Shown here: positions 1-11,968 of the stretch, piece after piece
How positions within the stretch are numbered: position 1 is the stretch's first letter
How the letters are laid out: each line of letters begins with the position of its first letter
NCBI GenBank assembly: GCA_000697665.1
Contig: KL197710.1
Location: 1,051,923 to 1,115,922, forward strand
Direction: 5' to 3'
Length of the DNA: 64,000 nt
Source of the DNA: Jaapia argillacea MUCL 33604
Lineage: Eukaryota > Basidiomycota > Agaricomycetes > Jaapiales > Jaapiaceae
Program-made: the position numbers and the translations under genes
The notes under the pieces: generated by a model
What the model saw: the letters and a program-made list of their open reading frames with translations, nothing else
Databases searched by the model: none
Told to the model about the DNA's origin: nothing

Positions 1-605
1 CTTGGAAGCCCAGAGCAGCAGACAGGATGTAGGTGTACTTGGGGGCAAAGATAGCCTGAGGATGTGGGGCGACGAAGACATACAGAGAGTTGTTGTCAGT
101 GGGAGCAAAGACAGACGAGACGTGTATCCGGACATGCGGTCAGTCACGCAAGGCGTGCGGTCCGACAAATCGGGTCACGGCAAATTTGGTCACATCAGGT
201 CACAATTGTTTGGTCTAAATTTAGACGAAGCCTGGGCCTGGCATAGCCACAAAGAAGTTTGGGATGGAGGGATGGAGGGTCGGAGGGTCGGAAATTCCAT
301 TTCACGGACGTCCTCGAACTGGGACTCACATGACAACACCTGCTCGTTGCAAGGTCTCAGAGTCCAGGTCGGACGAGCTCTTGCTGAGTGTTGACATTAT
401 TCCCTAATAAGGCTATCTTCTGAAGGATGTTCCTGTGTGGAGCTGGCAAAAATTGGACTATCGACATGCAAACAGCTGTGACTCCAAAGCCAGTAACTGA
501 CAGGTTGACACCAAACAAGTGGAGCTCTTTGGAGCCAGTCCCAAGAACAGTACGTAATCCACTTCCACTCAGTTTATATATTTACAAGGGTCAGTCTTCC
601 ACAAG
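1..605. other. Left-edge stretch, no assignable gene
   Basis: No gene is supported here. On the minus strand, about 1-145 stays open to the window edge in two frames. One of these has C/G-rich third positions like the real genes nearby (it includes LYVFVAPHPQAIFAPKY), but it has no ATG or acceptor that I could place, so it may be part of an exon of a gene lying off the left end. The remainder shows only short G-rich imperfect repeats (about 260-295, units like ggatggag/ggtcggag). Confidence 0.3.
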
Positions 606-690
606 GATCTCGTGGCGCAGTGGTAGCGCGTGTGATTCCAGCGATCTTGGAATTTCCACAAGGTCATCCGTTCAATCCGGGTCGAGATCA
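606..690 (+). tRNA. tRNA-Trp(CCA), intron-containing
   Basis: The acceptor strands GATCTCG (606-612) and CGAGATC (683-689) pair perfectly and are followed by discriminator A (690). The D arm GCGC/GCGC is at 615-618 and 626-629, and the T arm with loop TTCAATC is at 666-682. A box (TGGCGCAGTGGT) and B box (GTTCAATCC) are present. The anticodon arm starts TGTGA, with loop TTCCAG giving anticodon CCA. It closes with CCACA at 656-660 after a short intron of about 13 nt (about 642-654). The intron contains a segment complementary to the anticodon loop, as expected for eukaryotic tRNA introns. Without the intron the tRNA is 72 nt. The body closely resembles eukaryotic tRNA-Trp. The exact intron edge can slide by a base. 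Confidence 0.9.
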
Positions 691-878
691 AGACTTTTGC
701 TCCCAAGAGGCACAGTAGTTGTTGTCGCCACAACCATAGCGGATAGCCACGAGACAAGAGGAGGTGTTCTTTTGTTGCCTAGAGGAACACTCTTGTTTGT
801 TCGCTCCGAATCCATCGTTCCTGGTTGCATCAAGTAAGAGCCCCCTGTCCACTGGCTTCCTTTTCCATTTCATGTGTG

Positions 879-977
879 GAATCCCTGGCGCAGTGGTAGC
901 GCGTGTGATTCCAGCCGAAGCTATCACGCTTCTTGAGGAAGTCCACAAGGTCATCCGTTCAATCCGGGTGGGATTCA
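879..977 (+). tRNA. tRNA-Trp(CCA), second copy with longer intron
   Basis: This copy has the same D arm, anticodon arm and T arm as the gene at 606-690. Its acceptor stem differs (GAATCCC 879-885 with GGGATTC 970-976) but is again perfectly paired, and discriminator A is at 977. The anticodon is CCA at 911-913. The intron is about 27 nt (about 915-941), twice the length of the first copy's. The compensated acceptor changes and the intact boxes argue that both copies are functional genes rather than one gene and a relic. Both read in the same direction, about 190 nt apart. Confidence 0.88.
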
Positions 978-1550
978 GGCGGCGACGGAGACGACGTTTT
1001 ACTTCTGTTGTCGAATGTCCTCCCTCTGAGTAGTTTCACAGCCGCGATCCTCACTTGCATCGTTTTGCCTCCCATGTCTTGGTTCCCCATAGCAGTCCCG
1101 ATCACACACCCACCGCCATACTCGTCATATGCTTTCATTATTCACTGAATGCAGAATTTATCTGTGCGCAGAATTGTATCTCGAAGGCCGAGGACGGCAA
1201 AGGCAGCGAGCCACCCTGCCGATCAGAGCAAGAGCCTTGTGCCGTGTGGTAGCAGGCTAGTGGATGAGCAACATGAATGCTCATTGTGGACGGTCAATTT
1301 ATGGACAGTTGTTTGCTCATATGCCAATCATTCCGAGCTGCCGTGGCGGGCTTCACGGGGAAAATGGCCGACAAGTCACCCGCTCACTGCGTTGCGACGC
1401 ATCCGGGTCGGAGAGTCGTCAAGAAAAGAAGTGTCAAAGGTTCAGAGGGGCTATCGAAAGGAGGGGGTATGATCCGGCGCCGTATCATTGCCCTCTTCCG
1501 TCAAAACCAGCGCAAGGCGTACGAGGCAATGATCACTTTGCTACACAAAA
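978..1550. other. Intergenic, no gene seen
   Basis: This stretch lies between the second tRNA-Trp and the 3' end of the minus-strand carrier gene. Open frames on the plus strand here lack fungal codon character and splice continuity. It probably contains the carrier's 3' UTR. Confidence 0.4.
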
Positions 1551-3046
1551 CTACAAATTCTCATGTCTCATCGTCTTGTACAGATTGATGATGATATCGT
1601 TCGCCGTCAAGGTTATGATGCTGTCCAAGTAATCAACAGTCAACGAACAATTTCGGACCATCCGGTAAGCAGTACTCACGTATGCGGTGCAATACGGAAA
1701 AAGTGGGCCGTCGATCCCTTGTACCATCCCTTGACACCCTCCGTCTTGAACGTCTTCCACAAGCAATCGATCGGGTTCTTGTACAATGCTCCAACCTGGC
1801 GACCATCCGGTAGCAGCTTCGTTGGTTGATTATAAACTCTCGTCAAAGCCTACACTAAACATTAGTGAGGACTTCATTGAGCGTGGGGAGTCCACCCACC
1901 GTATCCGCGGGTTGCATCACAACTAACTAGGACGGGTTTAGTCATTGCATGCATCACAAACACGAAACCTCACTTACCACACAGAACCCAGAAACGGAAC
2001 TACTAGCCAAGAACGTCCAAACACTATCCGCTGGTAAAAGTCCTCGCTTGATTATCTGGTTCTTGGTAAAGTTATAACTGGGTAATTGCACCTACAACCA
2101 GAGGTTAGGCGAGTTCACTACGTCAGTGTTCATTACCCACAGATGATCCCATAGACGTTCGTAGAATAGCAGCGTCGATCCCTCTAACCAGTCCTCTAGG
2201 TCCCTCTGCACGATAGATGGTGGAAAGGGCATCTATGGAGCTTTTGTAGTAATGTTGAGTCCCGACTGGCAGGGCTGGTGAATATGCCTAAGGGCGTGGA
2301 CAGGATCATCAGCACTCGTCCGATACCCTAACCAAAACTACCAAACTGACCTGCATTCGCGCCTTGATCAAGAACAGTGGATTTCCAAATGACGCTGTTC
2401 AGATATCAGTCAACCAGCCCTTCGATACAGAGGGGAAACTCACCTCCGACAGCACCGCTTGCAGCGCCAGCGATGATCGAGGTCGCAGGCAGTTGGTCAG
2501 TCGGCGAGCGACCAATGAATGAGTTCAGTGTTCGCCGGAATGGTTCGTAGAACCCTGAAAGCACATGAATATCGCTTTAAACGCGTCTTTGCGTTACACG
2601 CACCGAGACGAGATCCGTTGAGAAGAATCTGATCAACTCAGTATCGAGCCGCCTCTAAACAGGACATAAAAACTCACTTGATACGCGTACTGTGCAGAGT
2701 CAGACAGGTCAGGAGTGCCATCAACTGCAGAAAATCGACAGATGACTTACAGCGGGTGGAAGGCCTCTCTGAATACCTCGGATACCCTCATGTCTCCATG
2801 TCTTGGAAACAACATCGAATACATTCTTATACACCTTTTGTACACCACCCTTTGCAAGTTCTCCTTGTAACTGGAGTCGAGTCTTGGCTACCTCGGCGGG
2901 ATTTGATACCGTTACCTGACCAGCCCGTCAACACTGGCCAGGGATGCGAATCTCCCCGCACATACCGCTATACACGCCGCGAACCCTCCACATATGAAGC
3001 CCTCGGTGGTCGTTAACGGTCTGCCTTTGTTTGGAGGAGAGCTCAT
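1551..3046 (-). CDS. OAC1: Mitochondrial carrier, OAC1-type (oxaloacetate/sulfate carrier)
   Basis: This is a mitochondrial inner-membrane solute carrier, by family the oxaloacetate/sulfate/malonate transporter. I chose the ATG at 3046 (MSSPPNKGRPLTTTEGF), which leads directly into the first transmembrane helix with Gly-rich CGGFAAC. All three carrier repeats are visible on successive exons: NPAEVAKTRLQ (repeat 1), GNPLFLIKARMQ (repeat 2, the non-acidic variant as I recall it for OAC1) and QPADTALTRVYNQ (repeat 3). The end is GWYKGSTAHFFRIAPHT followed by IITLTANDIIINLYKTMRHE. The gene is cut by many short introns (at least eight), which is why no long open frame exists. It is divergent from the MDM1-like gene, with about 330 bp shared upstream. 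The family is secure; the OAC1 subtype rests on repeat 2 and the C-terminus. Confidence 0.85.
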
Positions 3047-3372
3047 GATTGATCGAAGATATTACGGCAGTAGTAGCCCGCCAGTAGGTCGTCTGCGAAG
3101 AACTCTTGAAGAGGAGTGCGGCGTGCTGGAAAAAACAGAGAGGAAATCTGGCCAGGGACCGGTAACGACGTCGCAGAACTCAGACGTTGAAGGGTATCGA
3201 GTTCAAAGCGTGGTGATGACCCGAGAAACGTTGAACTACAGCTGAGTTTCGGGGCTCGCGTCACGCGGATGTCAGGATTCATCGCGTGAGCACTTTGCTG
3301 CATCCGTTTAGCTCAGACGGACGCCTCCATGGTCTTTACCTCGTCCGCTTTGCAGCTGTGATGTTCTGAATC
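3047..3372. promoter_or_regulatory. Shared divergent upstream region (OAC1-like / MDM1-like)
   Basis: 326 bp separate two divergent start codons (3046 minus and 3373 plus), so both promoters must lie here. I see no clear TATA box. Confidence 0.4.
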
Positions 3373-6300
3373 ATGCAACCACTGAGCCTGCAGATCGTGG
3401 TCGGCGTTGCTGTCGCTTCCTTCGTTCTTCCACTCGTGGCCCGACTCGTCTCATCTCCACTTACCCTGCTTCTCCTCTCCCCATTCATCGTACTCCTCGT
3501 CGCGACTTCGGTTCTGGTTCTGAATGTAGTCCTTGCCTATTATCTTGACAAGTCAACGCCTCCAGCGCGGCACAATCTTTCTCGCACGGCTCGACCATTC
3601 GCGTTTTCCTCTCCCGCAGCTTGGCAGGCAGTCTTGACACGCTCGCAATGGGCTCATCGACCTCCACAATCTCATTCTCCGCTATACCCTGATTCTCCAC
3701 TCGTCTCTTCGGCCTTGAACGATATCTTAATCATGATAGTGAGGGACTTTGTGTTGACCTGGTATCGAGATATCTCGGCATCCCCTTCTTTTCCGACCGC
3801 CGTGTCTTCCACTCTGCATTCTTCTGTGGAACGTCTCCTCGGGAAAGCGACTACAATTGACTTGCCCGCACTTGTAGTCAAACGCATCTTGCCCATGATT
3901 ACCTCGCATGTGGAGCAATATCGACAATCCGAGGTTGCATTACGTGGGGCAACCCTCGAGCGACGCTTAACCCAGTCCGAGGAGCTTGATTTATTGCTCG
4001 CTGGTCGGTACGCTGGAAGAAAGGGAGACAAGCTGCATCTTGCAGTAAACAACCTGTCTTCCACTTTTACGAGGCAATCGGAGGAAATGCACTTGCGGAA
4101 TCTCGTGGACAAGGCTCTGCCTTACATCTTACCTGAGAAGGAAGGTCGGAGCAAGGCTGTCAGAATTGTGGTCAGGGAGATTGTAGCTTGCTCGGTGCTA
4201 TATCCCATCATGGACATGTTGTCGGACCCCGATTTTTGGAACAAGACCATAGATCAAATCGTGAGTGGCCAACGCACTCCCACCCCTCTCAAAACTCACT
4301 GCGTAGGGCGTCTCTAGGCAGGAGAAGCGATTCGCCAACAGTGAGTTGTATCGTACAAAGTGAGATCATCCATTGACGGTGTTACAGGAGACTGGTGTCG
4401 AAAGTTCGAAATGTATTGGAAGCCCAATCCCCACGAGCTGCCCCACGGCTTGGCACCGCAGGCTCGTCACCCTCAGAAACTATCAATATCCGAACCGACA
4501 CTCGTCACTTTGAGTCATTTCTTCGGAGTATCAATCGCTGTTCTTCACTGCTTGATGCAAGACGACTTAAGAACGATATTGTTCGTGAGATCAGGCGGAC
4601 AAGGACCTTGTTGGGTGAGTCTGTTAGCACGTCTCATGCTGAATCCTTCCAACACATGTTTTCCCAGCCAACCATGAGAAAGACGATTGGATCAATGGCG
4701 AAAAGACAGAGGACGTTGTAGCCTTCTTGGACAGATTATACACCGCAAAGCGCAAAGTGGAGCAACGGATTGTCATTCTTGGTGGCGAAGATGACCCAGT
4801 AAGCCAGGATCATGTCTTGGGTATTCCTTTCAGACACTAATCGGGGTTTTTTTTTCAGAGACAGTCCACATACCATGACAATACTTCATCCTCTCGCGTG
4901 ACACTCCGTGATGTCCTTACGAATCCTAGTTCCCTCTCGTACTTTATGGAGTTTATGGATCGTCGGAACCGTCCCCTTCTTGTACAGTTCTGGCTGACTG
5001 TGGAGAGCTTCAAGAACCCTCTCGAATCCGTCGACTCTGGATCGTCTGATGGCGAGAACGATCCTGGGCCGGACATATCTCAATCAGCCACTGCAAGAGA
5101 GGATATATCCATGGTCCACGACCTCTACTTTGCAGGACCTTCTCCACCGCCCTCTTTGGCTTCCATCTCACAGAAGCATGTCAACGCTATCCGCTCATTC
5201 GTTCGCGACGAGTCCAATCCCTCGCCAGCGGCAGAGAGAAAGGCTCGTAGAAGTGTGATGTTGGCGCAACGACAGGTTGAACGAGAAATGGAACAGGACT
5301 TTGATGAATTCCAGCGCTCGGAGCTATGGTTTAGAGTGGTGGGGGATATTGAATCAAGTCGGATGGAGAGCAGCGAACAGATATCGTCCCTCGCTCAGGA
5401 GATCAGACCGCGACACTCGTCGAGGACTCCTTCAGAAACATCAGCCCATTACGAGGCCCGACGTCCCGAGTCCGCAAGCCGTTTACCTTATAGCATCCTG
5501 CGTCAAGAATCTGCCCCTGTTCCAGCCTTTTCCTCCAACCCAACAAGCTCTCAACCCCCTCCTGCCCCAAAACCTCCACTCTCCACCCTCGACGTCTTGA
5601 TGTCCCCTGTCCTCGACCAAACTCCAGATACCTCAAGGGCTCCGTTATTTGACGATCCGGATGACAACCAATCAACCAGCCACGAAGATACGCAGCTGGA
5701 AAGGATGGAGGCAATCCAAGCTGCCCTCACCGACATCATCGCTTACGAGGACGAGCAATCCGACAAACCAAGAAGTGTCGCCTCCGCAGATGCTCTCAGC
5801 CAAGTGGGACGAGTAGGAGAGGATCGGAAGCGAAGGGTGATCTTCGAGGATGATGTTGATGTTGATGACGAGGAAAGAGCTGAGGAGGCCGCAGAACATA
5901 GTCACGGGTCCTTTCATCTCGCTGGTCCCGGTGATCTTCAACTGTCCTATGAGATTGCACGCTTGGGCGAAAAGGTTGGAAACCTTCAGTCGCAAGACTC
6001 GATGCTGGACACACTCATCAAGAAGGCCGAGCTTACCGGAGACACTCAGGAACTCCGGCTGCTTCGCACGTCCAAATCGTCATTGAACAGGGAGTTGCGG
6101 GAGCTCATCTTCCAGAAAGTTCAATACGAGCAGCAAGATACCGTTAATCGACTTATCGCTGATCGCACCAAGGTCGCCATTGTCAACGCCACCACCGGAG
6201 AAGAGGGCGGTAAGAGCGTTGTGCGCTATGTGATTGAGGTTCAACAGCTCGCTTCCGATGGCACCTTCACTTCTGGGTGGGTCGTGGCACGCAGGTATAA

Positions 6301-7509
6301 CGAATTCCTCAACATGCACAATAAACTCAAGGAGCGTTATTTGCTCGTGAGGAGTTTAGAATTCCCTGGTAAGCGGCTTGTCACGGCGCTTTCTTCGAGT
6401 TTCGTCGACACAAGACGTTCTTCCTTGGAGAAGTATCTCCAGGTATGCGTTCGGAAGCTTCCCCTCCTACTAAACTGACCTTACCCAGGGCCTGGTTTCA
6501 ATCTCTGCTGTCTGCGAGAGCGAAGAACTTCGAGCGTTTTTATCTCGAGATTCCCCTTTCGTTGCTTCCGAACTTCGAACCACAACGGCCAAAGGATCTG
6601 TATTCCCCGCCAGAGATCTCGTTCGCACGATGTACCACTCCGTCGCTGAAAGCATTGACGACATGTTCTTCGGACCCTCGATGCTTGACGTTATGATTCA
6701 GCGCCTCACTCGACAAGCTGCTGAATTTGCGGGCATCGTGGGTTCGGGCGTCAATGACGAGGATCTCGTTGCTCAGGCTCTCAAGGCCTCCGGGAAATCG
6801 ACGACTGAGGACACCCTCATGCAGCTTTCCGGAGATCTGAAACCTTTGGAGGGGGAAACCAGCACATCGTCGTTTTCTGCCCCAATCTGTGATTTGCTCC
6901 TGGCCATATTCGAGCTCGACAAAAAGAATAACTGGCTCCGGCGGCAGGCCATCGTCATCATCTTGCAGCAAGTCCTGGGTGGGACTATCGAGCGGTGAGT
7001 CCTTAGCACTGCCTTATCACCATCCCAACACCCATGCTCAACTCCGCTTTTCAGGAAAATATACGACACTGCGAGATCCTTCTTTGACGAAAGTCATCTT
7101 CTTAGTTACATATCAATGTTCCGAGATGGACTTTGGCCTGGTGGGCAGCTTAAGGCTCCCAGTATACCCCGTACGACAGAGGAGAAAGTTCGCACAAGAG
7201 ATGATGCGAATCGGAAGCTGTCGGCTCTGATACCAGGTGCGGATCATGGCCTCCTTTGCAAACTCATGAAACTTACCCTACGGTAGATCTCGCGGCGAAT
7301 ATGATCGGGCGATCCAATGCTCGACGTGGGGCACGTCGAATGTTCGCCGTTCTTCAGAATCGTCGGCTTAATCAACATATTGCCTACACGATCCTGGATG
7401 AGGTGCGCTTATGTTGTCGATTCCACACCAGTTGCTCATATTTTACTTCCCTTCCCAGGTGTTCGCGGCTTTGTTCCCCGAAACTCTCCAGGAGCCCAGT
7501 GCAGCTTAG
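3373..7509 (+). CDS. MDM1: Sorting nexin MDM1-type: TM-PXA-RGS-PX-Nexin_C
   Basis: This is a large ER-anchored sorting nexin of the Mdm1/SNX13/SNX14/SNX25 family, which tethers ER to vacuole or endosome and lipid droplets. Two N-terminal hydrophobic helices (about residues 5-60) precede a PXA domain (ALNDILIMIVRDFVLTWY onward, through ILPEKEGRSKAVRIVVREIV). Further exons lead to an RGS domain (TLRDVLTNPSSLSYFMEFMD, from about 4898). After an acidic/Ser-rich linker and a coiled coil comes a PX domain (VRYVIEVQQL to SLEKYLQ, about 6220-6440, with the RRYNEF phosphoinositide-binding segment). The C-terminal Nexin_C domain includes LFELD-like text and NRRLNQHIAYTILDEV, and the last exon ends LFPETLQEPSAA. 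There are several short introns, e.g. one after 4256 and one ending at 4857. Transcription converges on TRM6. Confidence 0.88.
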
Positions 7510-7593
7510 TAAACTTCTGCATATCTGTATCGATAACTTATGCCCATACGGTACAACTCATCAGCTAATCTCCCTCACATCACTTTGAGAAAA

Positions 7594-9507
7594 TCAGGCC
7601 ATCGGTGCGTCGGTATCGTGTTTTGTCGACGGTTCATTGGATGCGGCCTCCCGGGACTCATTCAAGGAAGATGAGTGGGCATCGCCCGAGGCTGATGGGA
7701 ATTCATCCACGGGCAATGGATCCCCAGGAACTTTCGCCTTTTTTGACTTCGGCTGGCGAAAAGCGAGAACCGAAGATGCCGAAGGATCATCGTAGCTGCA
7801 GAGCAGGATGAGATGGCAATAAAGAAGTGAGGCAGATTTGACGAACACTTTGATGGCATGGAGAAGGAACCCGCCAGAGCCTGTCATGTTCATGAAGGGA
7901 TGCGTACGGCCAGGTAAGACCTAAGATATAATCAGAGGGGTGCAATGACTGGCTCCACTTGGCATTACCTGGTACCGACGCAACCAAGACTCAGTGACCA
8001 TTGGTCCCAAGTATTGAGAACTTGATCGCATCTTGCTTTGAAGGTCAGCTAGTATCTATCATTTGAGACTGGTCAATAGTGGCTCAAGTGAAGTACAATG
8101 GCGAACAGACCTGAGCATGAGGACTTTGCACCACTATCGACGCTGAGCCTCCAAGGTAGGCGGAAAGCTTCTCTACGATGGAGAACGGTTCGTATTCGCT
8201 AGCAACAATCAAGCTGCACCAGAGGGACGTCATGAAAGGAACAAAAGTGTGAAGGAACGACTCACCCATCAAACTCTCCAGAGAAAAGCTCTGAACGAGT
8301 ATCAGAGAGCGAATCTAGGACCAGCTTGCGTTTGCTTAATCGCTGCTTTTGCCTTTCTGATTTGAACTGGCCTGATGGTGGCTCGGCTGATGGGGCGACT
8401 AACGTGGAGTCAGGGCATAGCGGACCATGAGATGTTGTTCAGAGCTCACGGGAGATGTAATCCTCCTCAGCAGTTGCCCAATTCAATGAAGACATCACGG
8501 CAGAAACCTTGTCCTTCTTGAAGTTCATGTGGGTCAATATTGGGTATGCCGGAGCAGAATCAACGTCACATATTGTAAGCAATCGGCCGTCACCTAGAGT
8601 GGACTCGCATGAGCGGATCTGAGAAATATTGAGGAGTGGACTTACCACCTAAGCGATCTAAAATTGCGGCCACCACAAGCCCAGAGGCGTCGTCAACAAC
8701 GATGTACCTCCCACCCGGCCTGATATTCCCGAGGTGCAGAAGTTGGGATAACGTATCGATGCGCAAATCGCGGATTCGTGACTGGTCTTTATTGAACCAG
8801 TACTCGCAGACGTTATGGATTGTCGGTTCTACTGTACTAAAGGATTTGGCGTATCTGAGGTCTTGGGATTAGCCTTGGAAAGATTATAATTGGCACTGTA
8901 CTCGCTTGGCTTGCTTACGCTTCTTATATTTCTCTTTACTATACTCTGTTTTGAGAGAGTAATTAGCATGCATCTCGATCTGCTTTTTTATGATTTCCTG
9001 GACAAAATTGTGAGACAAAATTCAGCGCAAGGGGAGGCTGCCCCTACATTTGCATGGACGCCTGATTTCTTGAGAGCTTCAATTTCTTCCAGTGTAAGAG
9101 GTTGAACGAATTCGCCGTCATTGATTAATTCGTTGGTTGCCTCAGTATCCTCTGCTCGACTTGTCAGCACCAGCAACGGGAGAAGCAAACTATCTCCTAC
9201 CTACTTCCTGGAGTGTATGCGGCGGTAGGACCTGCAACCCCTTCTCCACGATCTCATATGTCAAGCCGTACGGTTGACCCACCAGCTCATTGGAGCTGAA
9301 CGATCCTACTCTCCCCAAGCTGACTGTACTAAAGGGGTATGAATACTGCGAACCTCGAAGACAGAAACGTTGCTCGTACGAGTCCTTTTCCACCTTAACA
9401 CTCCTTGTATCTCCAGTTGGAAGTCGCAAGAGAACGGTGTTGCCTAGCTGAATTGTCTCCTCCCTCCATGAAGATATGGTCTTCGACGAGCCCTCACCAG
9501 GGTCCAT
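7594..9507 (-). CDS. TRM6: tRNA (adenine-58-N1)-methyltransferase non-catalytic subunit TRM6/GCD10
   Basis: This is the RNA-binding partner of the catalytic subunit Trm61. The complex makes m1A58 in tRNAs, including initiator tRNA, in the nucleus. I chose the ATG at 9507 (MDPGEGSSKTISSWREETI); an upstream in-frame extension is possible but lies outside the conserved part. Family signatures follow in order: NTVLLRLPTGDTRSVKVEKD; VSLGRVGSF then GQPYGLTYEI; LTLEEIEALKKSGVH; EIIKKQIEMHANYSLKTEYS then KEKYKKRKQAK (the classic TRM6 run); VCEYWFNKDQSRIRDLRIDT; RPGGRYIVVDDASGLVVAAI. Near the end comes LPGRTHPFMNMTGSGGFLL. It is divided by many short introns. Start codons of TRM6 and the UCS gene are only about 120 bp apart, so they share a divergent promoter. 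Confidence 0.9.
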
Positions 9508-9627
9508 TATAATGGATGAAGGGGCCCTTTTGTGATAGTAGATCTGCAAGAAGCCAAAATTTCGATATCGACGACGGTGGCGGAGAGCTGCAAACATCCC
9601 CATACACCTCCGCCTTGCGCTGCGACG

Positions 9628-11688
9628 ATGTCAGACGTCGACCAAGCCTTGGATGCCTTGCTCAAAAATCTCAAGGGCGCCGCACCGCCATCTCTTTTGC
9701 CTGGCGAATTTTCTTCCTTGGTGGTTGCCTTTCTGCCATCGCAGCCCCACGCAACTCGATCTAAAGCCTTCATAACACTTTCAGCCATCTGTCAGGCAAT
9801 TCGACATTCAGTTACCCCCCAAAAAGGCGACGATTCCGATCCTGGAACAGACAATCTTGTTCGAGTTTTCACCCCCGTCGTCACATCTCGCGTATCCGAT
9901 GTCGAGGAGCACGAAGTTCTGGCCGGCGTCTCATTCCTATCTGCTTTATTCCAGGTCGATTGGCAGTCGGCATCAGTCATCTTTAAGGAAGATGGGGTAG
10001 CCGGTTCGCTAATGGATGCACTTGACATGTTCCCCTCTTCAGCAGACATTCGGCTAGCAGTAGCTCATCTATTGGCGCAAGCCAGTGGGCATAAGGCCTG
10101 CCGGTCGGCGATCCCTCCAGAATGTATATCCTGGCTGGAAAAACAATCACGCCAGACTTCCGACCCTGCTCTACGAGCTGGGGCCGCCATTGCTCTCGTC
10201 AAAGTCTCTCGGGGAACCCAGCAAGACTTGGCAGAGGCCGCGGGATCGAGTGTTGAGGGAGACACTCGCAAAGATGAGGATCTTGTTCAGCTCATGAAGG
10301 GCATGGTTATCGGGGAACATAACGAGTCTTCACTTAGCGACGCTATCGAGGGCCTTGCCTACATGAGTGTCGATCCCGCTACCAAGGAGACTCTTGCAAC
10401 CGACGACAAATTCCTGAAGCAATTGTTCTCTCTCGCGCCCCGCCGTCCCTCATCGTCTGCTCATCACAAGCAAGACGCCCACCTGACGCTGCTTTATGGC
10501 ATCACCATGATCATCGCCAATATATGTGCCTATCGCCCTCGACTCTCGGAGGAGCAGAAACAGATGGACAAGCTGAGGAAGATGGCGAATTCGAAGAATC
10601 CCAAAGAAAATCCCCTGGGGGACGATGATAGAGTTAGGGAAAGGTGTCTGAAGTTGGTGAAGAATGGTGCTTTGGACGCTTTGACGGCGATTGTTCGAGC
10701 CACCGACAGTCGTGGGGTCAGATTGGCCGTAGGACGGGCGTTACTCTACTTCGTCGAGGACAAGGAGAACCGAGGGAAGGTCTTGCAGAGTGGGGGAGCA
10801 AAAGCCCTGATGGTCATTATCCGTGACCACCTCTCTTCCCCTTCAGCTAAGGGTCAACCTGCAGCCTTGGAGCCAGCGGAGCTCGAGCCAATCCAGGCCC
10901 TAGCGAAACTGGCGATAACTGCATCTCCCTTCCACGTCTTTGGCCCAAATGAAGGCGCACTCTACGACGCGATCCGTCCTCTCTCCAACCTTCTCTCAGA
11001 TCCATCCTCAAATTCACTTCAGCGATTCGAGGCGATGATGGCCTTGACGAACCTGGCATCTCAGGGACCCGAAGTGGCATCTCGTATCGCAGTCGCGGAA
11101 GGGTTGATGAACAAGTTGGAGCTGTTGCTGCTGGATGAAAATCATCTTGTGCAGAGAGCCGCCACGGAACTTCTTTGCAATCTTGTTGCGGGATGCGAGT
11201 CCATGTTTGATCGATACTCCGAATCGAGCTCAAAGATGCAAGTACTCGTCGCATTGGCCGATGTCGACGACTTGCACACGAGACTGGCAGCTTCCGGTGC
11301 ACTTGCTACACTCACGGCGTCACCGACGGCATGCCGTTCACTCTTAGAGCTGGAGAATGAGCGTCATCGAGTGATGCCTGTCCTAGCTCAGCTCGTCGAC
11401 CCATCACTCGCTACATCCGAGGACGGCGACGATACCGTTGCTGACCAGGCGCAGAACGATCCTGGTCTGGTTCATCGGGGGGTCGTGTGCATCAGGAATT
11501 TTCTTCTTGGGTTGGAGAACGAGTCTGATCAAAGGCAGCTTTCCAACGAAGCAGAGAAGATTGGACTAGTAAGGGCACTCGTGGATATGCTGAAAAGAAA
11601 TGGGAATGGGGCGAACGTAGCAGTGCTGAGACCGACAGCTGAGGCTCTCAAGGTCTTCCTTGATTGTGGAATCCAGATCTCAGGATGA
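9628..11688 (+). CDS. SHE4: UCS-domain myosin chaperone (UNC-45/CRO1/SHE4 family)
   Basis: This is a single-exon gene for an armadillo-repeat myosin co-chaperone. I chose the ATG at 9628 (MSDVDQALDALLKNLKG), 686 codons; an in-frame ATG at 9532 would lengthen it by 32 residues and run almost to the TRM6 start. Helical ARM repeats run through the whole protein (e.g. LRAGAAIALVKVSRGTQQDL, RFEAMMALTNLASQGPEVA, VQRAATELLCNLVAG). The UCS segment is recognisable around LLYGITMIIANICAYRPRLS, VRERCLKLVKNGALDALTAI and RLAVGRALLYFVEDKENRG. No TPR domain precedes it, as in fungal She4/Rng3/Cro1. Such proteins bind the myosin motor domain and help it fold, assemble and bind actin. It lies 280 bp upstream of a class I myosin gene on the same strand. 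Confidence 0.9.
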   Translation: MSDVDQALDALLKNLKGAAPPSLLPGEFSSLVVAFLPSQPHATRSKAFITLSAICQAIRHSVTPQKGDDSDPGTDNLVRVFTPVVTSRVSDVEEHEVLAGVSFLSALFQVDWQSASVIFKEDGVAGSLMDALDMFPSSADIRLAVAHLLAQASGHKACRSAIPPECISWLEKQSRQTSDPALRAGAAIALVKVSRGTQQDLAEAAGSSVEGDTRKDEDLVQLMKGMVIGEHNESSLSDAIEGLAYMSVDPATKETLATDDKFLKQLFSLAPRRPSSSAHHKQDAHLTLLYGITMIIANICAYRPRLSEEQKQMDKLRKMANSKNPKENPLGDDDRVRERCLKLVKNGALDALTAIVRATDSRGVRLAVGRALLYFVEDKENRGKVLQSGGAKALMVIIRDHLSSPSAKGQPAALEPAELEPIQALAKLAITASPFHVFGPNEGALYDAIRPLSNLLSDPSSNSLQRFEAMMALTNLASQGPEVASRIAVAEGLMNKLELLLLDENHLVQRAATELLCNLVAGCESMFDRYSESSSKMQVLVALADVDDLHTRLAASGALATLTASPTACRSLLELENERHRVMPVLAQLVDPSLATSEDGDDTVADQAQNDPGLVHRGVVCIRNFLLGLENESDQRQLSNEAEKIGLVRALVDMLKRNGNGANVAVLRPTAEALKVFLDCGIQISG

Positions 11689-11968
11689 TGGACATGTTGT
11701 CGTAGCAATCTAACTGTATCATCGATGTACACACCTGAATGCGAATATATACTGTACCTTTTGCTCAGCCTGCAACTGCCAGCATAGATCGGCATCGCCT
11801 CGGCAAACACCGACCACATTGGTGCACTGTCTCAGCTGTGTCGAAACTTCGCACAAAGTGACTGCGCGTCATACGCTCACTGATCTCGCGAAACCTACTT
11901 GTTTCATGCGCACTGGGGCCTAGGGCTTTTACCAACAACCCTCTCCTAGGAATTCCCACTTCGCTACA

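Noticed and set aside
427-1033. Protein-coding frames across 427-1033
   Set aside because: They run through two well-folded tRNA-Trp genes in repeated sequence and have no independent support.
9532-9627. Longer N-terminus for the UCS chaperone (ATG at 9532)
   Set aside because: It would overlap the only space for the shared TRM6/UCS promoter, and its residues do not resemble the family; MSDVDQALDAL at 9628 is the more natural start.
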